DNA of 41,964 bases from NCBI GenBank assembly GCA_902601545.1, contig CACKNR010000010.1, positions 1-41,964 of the forward strand. Direction: 5' to 3'. Below are positions 1-6,590 of the stretch, piece after piece. This DNA is from an uncultured Pelagibacteraceae bacterium. Its GTDB lineage: Bacteria > Pseudomonadota > Alphaproteobacteria > Pelagibacterales > Pelagibacteraceae. Position numbers and translations under genes: made by a program. The notes beneath the pieces were generated by a model, which searched no databases, was not told the DNA's origin, and worked only from the letters and a program-made list of their open reading frames with translations. The stretch's first letter is position 1, and every line of letters begins with the position of its first letter.

Positions 1-63
1 TTAATAATTAATGTTTAATTAACAAACGAATCATTAAGATTTGTTTTAAACAAGGGAGAAAAG

Positions 64-135
64 ATGGCTAAAAGAAGAAAAAAAGCTAAAAAGAAAACTA
101 AAAAGAAAGCAAAAAAGAGAAGAAGAAGAAGATAG
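64..135 (+). CDS. Poly-basic 23-residue microprotein
   Basis: A 23-codon ORF whose product has 18 basic residues (11 Lys, 7 Arg); the rest are Met, three Ala and one Thr. It begins MAKRRKK and ends in five consecutive Arg. A good ribosome-binding site (AAGGGAG, 52-58) sits five bases before the ATG, and a rho-independent terminator starts about 15 bases after the stop, so the unit looks like a complete monocistronic mini-gene. No plus-strand gene follows for 4 kb, so it is not a leader peptide for a downstream gene. The family is not recognised. By composition it could bind nucleic acid (nucleoid, RNA or ribosome), but that is inference. Low-complexity AAR/AAA runs could arise by chance; the flanking signals argue against it. 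Confidence 0.65.
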   Translation: MAKRRKKAKKKTKKKAKKRRRRR

Positions 136-150
136 TTTTCTCTTTAACTA

Positions 151-188
151 AACGCCCTTTTTATAATTTTAAAAAGGGCGTTTTTTTA
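151..188 (+). terminator. Rho-independent terminator after the poly-basic mini-gene
   Basis: The arms AACGCCCTTTTT and AAAAAGGGCGTT (about 151-182) form a stem with a short AT loop, followed by a run of seven T. The T-run is on the plus-strand side, so it mainly ends the mini-gene transcript. The hairpin lies directly after the carD stop on the other strand and could also weakly stop that operon, although only three T follow on the minus side. Confidence 0.85.
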
Positions 189-854
189 TTAAGCGTCTTC
201 TGAAATTTTAGCCCTACCCAAAGCTTTATCCATTTTCTTTTGTACGTCTTCAGGGTTGGTTTTTAAAACTGCTTCAAACTCTGATTTAAGTCTTTCGTAA
301 GCTTTTTCAAATAATTGTCTTTCCGAGTAAGATTGATCAGCAATTATATCTGTATTTTTATTTAAATCCTTAACTACTTCTGCCAATTCATATATTTTAC
401 CAGAATTGATTTTCTGGTCATACTCTTGGGCTCTTCTACTCCACATAGTTCTTTTAATTTTTGGTTTTGTTTTTAGTATGGAAATGCATTTATTTATTTG
501 ATTTATCGATGAGATAGGTCTTAATTTTGATTGTTGATTTATTGGAACTGTCAGAGTTAATTTTTCTTTTTCAACTAGAATTTTGTAAAATTGAATTTCA
601 ATTTCACCAATAGTTGCTTTCTCAATCGCCACTACTTTACCGACCCCATGTTTTGGGTAAACAACAAAATCTTTTAAATTGTAAACTCTCTTTTCAGATG
701 GTTGTTTTTTAATTTTTTTAATTTCTGGTTTATCATCAGGGTTATTTAAAGAGCCTTTTTTTTCAGATGCTTTTAAAGATTGTTTAATTTTGTCTTTAAC
801 TAATTTAACTTTTTTAACTTTTTTACTTTTTTTAACTTTCTTTTTTTTCGGCAT
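189..854 (-). CDS. carD: CarD/CdnL-family transcriptional regulator with Lys-rich N-terminal tail
   Basis: Binds RNA polymerase beta subunit and stabilises the open promoter complex, acting on the nucleoid. Residues about 58-115 match the CarD/TRCF RNA-polymerase-interacting domain (NLKDFVVYPKHGVGKVVAIE). The C-terminal half is the helical DNA-binding domain and holds a Trp at about residue 138 in MWSRRAQEYDQKI, where CarD proteins carry the Trp that wedges into the promoter minor groove. At 221 residues it exceeds the usual 160-170 because of a roughly 50-residue N-terminal extension very rich in Lys (MPKKKKVKKSKK...). It is the last gene of the minus-strand run with fdxA, six bases after the fdxA stop. 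Family assignment is secure; the tail function is unknown. Confidence 0.93.
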   Translation of the reverse strand: MPKKKKVKKSKKVKKVKLVKDKIKQSLKASEKKGSLNNPDDKPEIKKIKKQPSEKRVYNLKDFVVYPKHGVGKVVAIEKATIGEIEIQFYKILVEKEKLTLTVPINQQSKLRPISSINQINKCISILKTKPKIKRTMWSRRAQEYDQKINSGKIYELAEVVKDLNKNTDIIADQSYSERQLFEKAYERLKSEFEAVLKTNPEDVQKKMDKALGRAKISEDA

Positions 855-860
855 AAAAAT

Positions 861-1202
861 TTACTTTCCAGGTTTTTCGGAAAAATGCTCCTTATATTTA
901 TTTTTAATATCCCTGAACTTTTCATGATTCACCATAGGTTCCTTTTTTTTAGAAATATTAGGCCATAATGCAGAAAACTTTTTATTTAGCAACAACCATT
1001 TTTCTTTGTCCTCCACACTGTCATCTGTATCCGCTTTAATAGCATCTATTGGACACTCCGGTTCACAAACCCCACAATCAATACACTCATCAGGATTTAT
1101 AACCAACATATTCTCACCTTCATAAAAGCAGTCAACAGGACAAACCTCAACACAGTCAGTAAGTTTACATTTTATACATTCATCTTTTACAATATATGTC
1201 AT
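861..1202 (-). CDS. fdxA: 7Fe ferredoxin FdxA
   Basis: Small cytoplasmic electron carrier with one [3Fe-4S] and one [4Fe-4S] cluster. The Cys pattern C9-x2-C12-x4-C17-x3-C21-P-x2-C25 followed by C40-x2-C43-x2-C46-x3-C50-P is that of Azotobacter FdI-type ferredoxins, and the 113-residue length with a charged C-terminal tail fits FdxA. The start codon overlaps the stop of the upstream TerB-like gene by 4 nt, implying translational coupling. The fdxA-carD adjacency is conserved in alphaproteobacteria. The redox partner cannot be read from the sequence. Confidence 0.95.
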   Translation of the reverse strand: MTYIVKDECIKCKLTDCVEVCPVDCFYEGENMLVINPDECIDCGVCEPECPIDAIKADTDDSVEDKEKWLLLNKKFSALWPNISKKKEPMVNHEKFRDIKNKYKEHFSEKPGK

Positions 1203-1588
1203 TTTGAATTAATTAATCTTAGTTTTATTTCTGCACATTCTTTATCAGGAAAATATATTAAACCACATATTCTTCTCATTAAATTAGACTCATACTGATC
1301 AATTGAATTATCAGAAATAATAACTTTCCAAAGGTGTTCAATAATATCTTTTTTAACGTCCAAAGAATTTTGTTTTATGATATTGGTATATTTTAATAAT
1401 TGGTTTGAGTTGTTTTCTAAATTTTCAGCTTTCTTTAAAATTTCATCTGTATTTTCATTTTTTAAATAGGATTTTATAAAATTTTTAACTAGATCTTTTT
1501 CATGATCTGAATAAATTTCATCTATATTTGCAGCGTGAACTAACAAGGCGGATATACCAATAATGCTGTCTTTGTCTAATTTATTCAT
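1199..1588 (-). CDS. TerB-like helical domain protein
   Basis: A 129-residue, all-helical acidic protein. The pattern [17 protein letters not shown] near the N-terminus and [22 protein letters not shown] near the C-terminus resembles the two repeated metal-binding helical halves of TerB-like (COG4103) proteins, where Asp/Glu in the D-x-x-x-x-x-E type loops are thought to bind divalent metal. No signal peptide or membrane segment is seen. It overlaps the helicase stop-start by 4 nt upstream and fdxA by 4 nt downstream, so it is made with them. Tellurite resistance should not be inferred from the fold. Its role is unknown. Confidence 0.7.
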   Translation of the reverse strand: MNKLDKDSIIGISALLVHAANIDEIYSDHEKDLVKNFIKSYLKNENTDEILKKAENLENNSNQLLKYTNIIKQNSLDVKKDIIEHLWKVIISDNSIDQYESNLMRRICGLIYFPDKECAEIKLRLINSK

Positions 1589-4053
1589 TTGTTTAAATTT
1601 AAAGAAAGAAGTTTATTAAATGGATTTTCTTTTTTGTCAAATCGTATTATTTTCTCTTTTTTCCTCTTTTCACCCCTAAAAATATAAGTATCTGTTGATT
1701 TGTCTTTTTTATAATCCATATACTTCATTAATTCGTAAAAATTTTCTTTTGAACATCCAATTAAATTTATCATTTCAGTATTAATTTTAAATTTTTTATC
1801 TTTGGTTACTTCGATTATTTTTATGAAAAGTTTTTCCAAAATATCTATCCTGACAAAAAATTTCTTAAACTTTTCAAAACCACATAATAATAAAAATTCT
1901 CTCTCATAACTGTTATCTAAAAAAAAGTTTAAGCCAGATTTAGGAACTTTATTATTTGAGGATAAATTATTAAAAATTTTCCACAAAGAAACTCTAAACT
2001 CAACTGCTTTTGGTTTAAGCATTTTTGGAAGATATATGTGATACCTTCCAATTTTTATTCCCATACCCCATAATTTTTTTCTTTCATTTGCAGGAATTAA
2101 CTTTACTATTTTTTCTACTTCACTTCTCTTTATTACTCCATTGTTTTCATATAATTGAAAAACTAAACCTCTTAAGTATTGGTTGCTAATTTTATAAGTA
2201 GATAGCTTTATCAAATCCCCTATAACCTCATTTATTCTCTCTTTTAACCACAAATTGATGAATCCACTTAATTTAATTTTTGAATCTTCTCTAAGAGATT
2301 CATCAGAGATTATCTCAATTAGTGGGTTTAAATAGTCGTTTCCTTTTTTAAGTCTGGCAATCGGATTACCCTGCCATGTAATTTGTCCATTAGTATCGAT
2401 CTCTATTTTTTTTTCATTAATTATTCTATCTACTCTTTTTATCAGTTCTTCTTCGATTCCTTTTCTTGCTGCTTTTTTTATGGATTTTATATCGGTGTCT
2501 AAAGTTTTTGAGGTAACTTCAATTAAAAATTTTAGACCTTTTAATTCACCAATTAATTGGTCGTCAATATAAATTTTATTATCTTCATTAATTTCAGTAT
2601 TTAAAACTAAATCTTGTTTAAGACTTCTAGATAAAATGCTTATCTTTTTATCAATGAAACTTTTAGTTAATTCTTCATGAAGTTTATCGGACAGTTTATC
2701 TTCAATACTTTTTGTAAGGTGTATCCAATAATCTGAATTCTCAACCCAATTTTTTTTATTTGCAACATAAGACCAGGTTCGCACATTAGACAATCTATGA
2801 GATAATAAATCCACATTACCATGATCCTTTTCAAGTCCTTTTAATTGATTTTTCATAAATGTACTTGGTATTCTATTTTTTTTGGTGGTTAAAAATTGAA
2901 ATACCTTGTCAACAATATTTATATGTTGACCATATGCCTTTTTTTCAAAATCTGGAATTTGACAACATTCCCAAAGTAATTCTAAATTTTTTCTATAAAT
3001 GATGTTATTTGTACCTTTTTTTAAAAAAAACCTTAAAACACTTTCATCTAAAGAGTCATTCGTTCTAAGTAAATTTCTTTTATTAGGTTTTTTTTCAAGT
3101 GAGGCAATTAGTAGTTCTGGACTCTTAAAATCTAAATTTGAGTTTCTCCAATATATCATCTTAGTTTCCGGTAAATGATGTTTTTCTATATTTTCAATCT
3201 CATCTGAATTAAGTGCCTCGCAATCACCAGTAGTACCAAATCCCCCATCATTTTTGTATCGACCAGCACGACCAGCTATTTGAGACATCTCAATTAGATT
3301 GAGCCTTCTTGTTTTTTTTCCATCAAATTTTTTTAAATTAGAAAAATAAATTTCATTTATATCCATATTAAGACCCATACCTATTGCATCTGTCGCAATA
3401 AGAAAATCTACATCTCCAGATTGATACAATCCCACTTGTGAATTTCTAGTTTTTGGACTTAAGGAACCCATTATTACAGCAGCACCACCTTTTTGCCGCC
3501 TTACTAATTCAGCAATTGCATAAACTTCTTCAATTGAAAATGCAATAACTGCAACCTTTCTATCTAATCTCGATATTTTTTTTATTCCAGAGTAACTAAG
3601 TTTTGAAAATCTTTCTTTTTTTTCAACCTTTACATTTTCTACTAGTTCATTAATAATTTTTCCCATTACTTGAGACCCTAAAAACACTGTTAATTTTGAG
3701 CCGCGGGACTCTAATAGTCTTTCAGTAAAAATGTGACCTCTTTCCCTGTCAGCGCACATTTGAATTTCATCAATAGCAACAAATTCAACTTTTTTACCTT
3801 TAGGCATCGACTCTACAGTGCACACAAAGTAAGCAGCCGTGCTTGGGATTATTTTTTCTTCTCCAGTAATTAAAGCAACTTTCTCGGTGCCTACTTTATC
3901 AACACATTTGTCATACACCTCTCTAGCTAAAAGCCTTAAAGGTAATCCAAAAATACCAGTGTTGTGATCAAGCATTTTCTCAATAGCTACATGAGTTTTT
4001 CCAGTATTAGTTGGCCCAAGCAGAGCAATAATTTTTTCAGATTGTTTTTCCAT
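1585..4053 (-). CDS. Suv3-like superfamily 2 RNA helicase
   Basis: ATP-dependent helicase of the Suv3/MgpS type, which in mitochondria unwinds RNA for the degradosome. Visible motifs: Walker A GPTNTGKT (residues 13-20), motif II DEIQ (95-98) in place of DEAD/DEAH, ATDAIGMGLN and motif VI QIAGRAGRY near residues 220-265. The remaining 550 residues are Lys-rich and hold no domain I can name with certainty. Length is 822. It opens the minus-strand operon helicase-TerB-fdxA-carD. In many alphaproteobacteria a small S4-domain RNA-binding protein lies between this helicase and fdxA; here it is absent. Substrate (RNA versus DNA) is inferred from the family. Confidence 0.85.
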   Translation of the reverse strand: MEKQSEKIIALLGPTNTGKTHVAIEKMLDHNTGIFGLPLRLLAREVYDKCVDKVGTEKVALITGEEKIIPSTAAYFVCTVESMPKGKKVEFVAIDEIQMCADRERGHIFTERLLESRGSKLTVFLGSQVMGKIINELVENVKVEKKERFSKLSYSGIKKISRLDRKVAVIAFSIEEVYAIAELVRRQKGGAAVIMGSLSPKTRNSQVGLYQSGDVDFLIATDAIGMGLNMDINEIYFSNLKKFDGKKTRRLNLIEMSQIAGRAGRYKNDGGFGTTGDCEALNSDEIENIEKHHLPETKMIYWRNSNLDFKSPELLIASLEKKPNKRNLLRTNDSLDESVLRFFLKKGTNNIIYRKNLELLWECCQIPDFEKKAYGQHINIVDKVFQFLTTKKNRIPSTFMKNQLKGLEKDHGNVDLLSHRLSNVRTWSYVANKKNWVENSDYWIHLTKSIEDKLSDKLHEELTKSFIDKKISILSRSLKQDLVLNTEINEDNKIYIDDQLIGELKGLKFLIEVTSKTLDTDIKSIKKAARKGIEEELIKRVDRIINEKKIEIDTNGQITWQGNPIARLKKGNDYLNPLIEIISDESLREDSKIKLSGFINLWLKERINEVIGDLIKLSTYKISNQYLRGLVFQLYENNGVIKRSEVEKIVKLIPANERKKLWGMGIKIGRYHIYLPKMLKPKAVEFRVSLWKIFNNLSSNNKVPKSGLNFFLDNSYEREFLLLCGFEKFKKFFVRIDILEKLFIKIIEVTKDKKFKINTEMINLIGCSKENFYELMKYMDYKKDKSTDTYIFRGEKRKKEKIIRFDKKENPFNKLLSLNLNK

Positions 4054-4164
4054 ATTTGTGTTAGCTAAATTTAATTATACTATATGTAGACCAAAGTTGA
4101 GAACAAAATAAGATTAAAACATGACCGAATCAATTTGTCAAATGTTCCTATTTTAACAATTGAA

Positions 4165-4194
4165 TTGACTTCTATTAGGCAGTCCCCGTATAGG
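4165..4194 (+). promoter_or_regulatory. Candidate sigma70 promoter for the aminotransferase gene
   Basis: TTGACT (4165-4170) and TATAGG (4189-4194) are separated by 18 bp. Transcription would begin around 4200, only a few bases before the ATG at 4207, giving a very short leader. The -10 match is imperfect, and AT-rich DNA produces such matches often. Confidence 0.4.
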
Positions 4195-4206
4195 TAAATA
4201 TGAGAA

Positions 4207-5445
4207 ATGAAATCTAAAGTAAAAAAAAATATTTTAAAATTAAAAGAGTCATCAACTTTAGCAATAAACGAAAAATCAAAAAAACTTATCAAAGAAGGCA
4301 AAAAGGTTTATCAGTTTGGATTTGGACAATCTCCTTTCCACATACCAAATAAAATTGTGGAAAAATTAAAAGATCATGCACATAGAAAAGAATATTTACC
4401 AATTCAAGGACTGCCAGAGCTAAGAGAAAAAATTTCTAAATATTTATTAAAAAAAACTGGAGTTAATTATTCAAAAGATAACATATTAATCACCCCAGGA
4501 TCAAAAGAAGCAATGTTATTAATGCATGTAGTATTTGATGGAGAAATTTTAACTCCGGCTCCAAGTTGGGTGTCTTATGAGCCACAAGCTGAAATTGGCC
4601 TAAACAAAATTCATTGGATAGAAACATCAAGTGCAAATAATTGGTTTCCCACTGCAAAAGAACTTGAAGATAAGCTAAAGAAAATTGGAAGAAAAAAAAA
4701 CTTAATATTTATTTTAAACTCACCTAATAATCCTTCAGGAGCAATATGTAATAATTTGAAAGATTTAGCGAGAATAGCAAAAAAATATAAATTAATCGTT
4801 TTGTCTGATGAGATTTATACTGATCTGTCATTCGATAATAATTATAAATCTATTTCCAAATTTTACCCTGAGTCAACATTTATTAGTGGAGGCCTAAGTA
4901 AATGGTGTGGAGCTGGTGGTTGGAGATTGGGATTTTTAGCAGTTCCTAATAAATTAAAGGAATTTATGAAAAGTTTAAAATCGTTAGCAAGTGAGTCATA
5001 TTCAACAGTTAATACACCTACTCAATTTGCTGCAGTTGAGGCTTATAATGGAGATTACGAAAATTATAAATTAAAGGTTCGAGGAATTTTAAATGCTGTA
5101 GGAAACTTTGTGTACAATAATTTGAGATCAAATAAAATATTAATCAACCCCCCTCAAGGAGCTTTTTATTTGATGCCTGAATTCAAAAATAAAAAATTTA
5201 AAACTTCCTCAAAAATGTGCGAGGCAATACTCAATGATACTGGTGTTGCAATGTTACCAGGTTCTGATTTTGGATTTAAACCAAATAAAATGTTATCTAG
5301 GTTAAGCTTTACCGACTTTAATGGAATAAAATTTTTTGAAAATGTTAATAATCATAATTCTATAAGTGATGAAATGGTCAAGACTTATGCCCCAAATGTA
5401 GTTGAAGGGGTAAGTAAGCTCTCAAATTGGGCTAAAAATTTGTAA
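4207..5445 (+). CDS. PLP-dependent class I/II aminotransferase
   Basis: Fold-type I aminotransferase that moves an amino group between an amino acid and a 2-oxo acid in the cytoplasm. Motifs in order: TPGSKEAM (about residue 95, phosphate-binding loop), NSPNNPSGA (about 170), SDEIYTDLSF with the PLP-nitrogen Asp (about 198) and GGLSKWCGAGGWRLGF with the Schiff-base Lys and substrate Arg region (about 230). Length of 412 fits the aspartate/tyrosine aminotransferase-like group. Substrate cannot be decided. It stands alone, divergent from the helicase operon and 63 nt before the TRAP genes, which have their own promoter-like sequence. A second ATG at 4200 opens only a five-codon ORF. Confidence 0.9.
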   Translation: MKSKVKKNILKLKESSTLAINEKSKKLIKEGKKVYQFGFGQSPFHIPNKIVEKLKDHAHRKEYLPIQGLPELREKISKYLLKKTGVNYSKDNILITPGSKEAMLLMHVVFDGEILTPAPSWVSYEPQAEIGLNKIHWIETSSANNWFPTAKELEDKLKKIGRKKNLIFILNSPNNPSGAICNNLKDLARIAKKYKLIVLSDEIYTDLSFDNNYKSISKFYPESTFISGGLSKWCGAGGWRLGFLAVPNKLKEFMKSLKSLASESYSTVNTPTQFAAVEAYNGDYENYKLKVRGILNAVGNFVYNNLRSNKILINPPQGAFYLMPEFKNKKFKTSSKMCEAILNDTGVAMLPGSDFGFKPNKMLSRLSFTDFNGIKFFENVNNHNSISDEMVKTYAPNVVEGVSKLSNWAKNL

Positions 5446-5453
5446 GAATCTCT

Positions 5454-5482
5454 TTGACGTCAATTAAATAACATAGTTAAAT
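5454..5482 (+). promoter_or_regulatory. Candidate promoter for the TRAP transporter genes
   Basis: TTGACG (5454-5459) and TTAAAT (5477-5482) are exactly 17 bp apart. A strong Shine-Dalgarno, AGAGGAG (5497-5503), lies five bases before the ATG at 5509. This is one of the few strong SD sequences in the window and fits the high expression expected of a periplasmic binding protein. Confidence 0.5.
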
Positions 5483-5508
5483 TAATTATTAATAAAAGAG
5501 GAGTACAC

Positions 5509-6513
5509 ATGAAAAAAATGATGTCATTGATTTCAGCGGTGTTAGTAATGTTTGCTTTTTCAAGCCCCATTACTTCAATTGCTAAATCAGCAGAGTTCTT
5601 CACAATAGGAACAGGCGGACCTACTGGAGTTTACTTCCAAACGGGTAACGCTATCTGCAAAATGTTACACAAGTCAGCAATTAGTGCTGATCACGGTAGA
5701 AAAAAAGGTACAGCTAAAGCTTATAGATGTACTGCACCTTCAACAGGTGGTTCTAACTACAATATTGGACAAATCAAAGATGGTGAGTTTCAATTTGGTG
5801 TTGCTCAGTCAGACTGGCAGTATCATGCTTACAATGGTTCAAGCAAATGGGAAGGAAAACAGTTTAGTGATTTAAGAGCTGTATTTTCTGTTCACAATGA
5901 ACCTTTCCAAATTTGGGCAAGTAAAAAATCTGGAATTAAGAATTTTAAAGGCCTAAAAGGAAAAACAGTAAACATAGGTAACCCGGGTTCTGGTCAAAGA
6001 GGAACTATGGAAGAATTAATGAAAGCTATGGGAGCAGATATGAGTATGTTCAAAGCAACTACTGAACTTACTTCTTCTGAACAAGTAAAAGCTCTTTGCG
6101 ACGGTAAAATAGATGCTTTTGGATACTCAGTAGGATTTCCAAATGGCGCAATGGAGCAAGCGGCAACTTGTAAAGCTAAAGCTAGCCCAATTAATTTAAC
6201 AGGTGCACCAGTTCAAGGTTTAATTGATGGAGCAGACTATTACGCTAAAGCAGTTATTCCAAAAGGAACTTACTCAAATCAGAAAAAAGACGCTACAACG
6301 TTTGGTGTAAAAGCTACTGTTGTTACAAGCGCTAATGTTTCTGAAGAGCTTGTATACTTAGTAACAAAAGCGGTAATGGAAAACTTTGATGATTTCAGAG
6401 CTCAACATCCTGCTTTTGGACCACTGGAAAAGAAAAACATGATAGCTGATGGTTTATCAGCTCCATTACATCCAGGTGCAATTAAGTACTACAAAGAAGC
6501 TGGATTAATGTAA
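5509..6513 (+). CDS. TAXI-family TRAP transporter substrate-binding protein
   Basis: Periplasmic receptor that delivers a solute to the TRAP permease encoded next. Residues 1-28 form a signal peptide (MKKMM, hydrophobic core, ...AKSA before EFF). The mature start EFFTIGTGGPTGVYFQTGNAIC is the characteristic TAXI-type opening. A paired lobe around residues 150-200 carries GNPGSGQRGTMEELM and DGKIDAFGYSVGFPN. Length of 334 is normal. The ligand is unknown; TAXI proteins bind dicarboxylates, glutamate-like acids and others. A terminator follows the stop at once, so this protein is probably made in excess over the permease. Confidence 0.93.
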   Translation: MKKMMSLISAVLVMFAFSSPITSIAKSAEFFTIGTGGPTGVYFQTGNAICKMLHKSAISADHGRKKGTAKAYRCTAPSTGGSNYNIGQIKDGEFQFGVAQSDWQYHAYNGSSKWEGKQFSDLRAVFSVHNEPFQIWASKKSGIKNFKGLKGKTVNIGNPGSGQRGTMEELMKAMGADMSMFKATTELTSSEQVKALCDGKIDAFGYSVGFPNGAMEQAATCKAKASPINLTGAPVQGLIDGADYYAKAVIPKGTYSNQKKDATTFGVKATVVTSANVSEELVYLVTKAVMENFDDFRAQHPAFGPLEKKNMIADGLSAPLHPGAIKYYKEAGLM

Positions 6514-6534
6514 TTCAACTTTATAGTTTAATTA

Positions 6535-6568
6535 AAAAAGGCCCAATATTTTTTGGGCCTTTTTTTTT
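6535..6568 (+). terminator. Intercistronic rho-independent terminator in the TRAP operon
   Basis: AAAGGCCCAA (6537-6546) pairs with TTGGGCCTTT (6553-6562) around a six-base loop and is followed by an unbroken T-run to 6568. It lies between the binding-protein gene and the permease gene, which suggests partial termination with read-through, or else a separate weak promoter for the permease. Confidence 0.85.
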
Positions 6569-6590
6569 AGAATAAGGTATCTTAGCTATA

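Noticed and set aside
4200-4217. ATG with five codons overlapping the aminotransferase start
   Set aside because: Too short to judge, and its ATG falls at or near the predicted transcription start.
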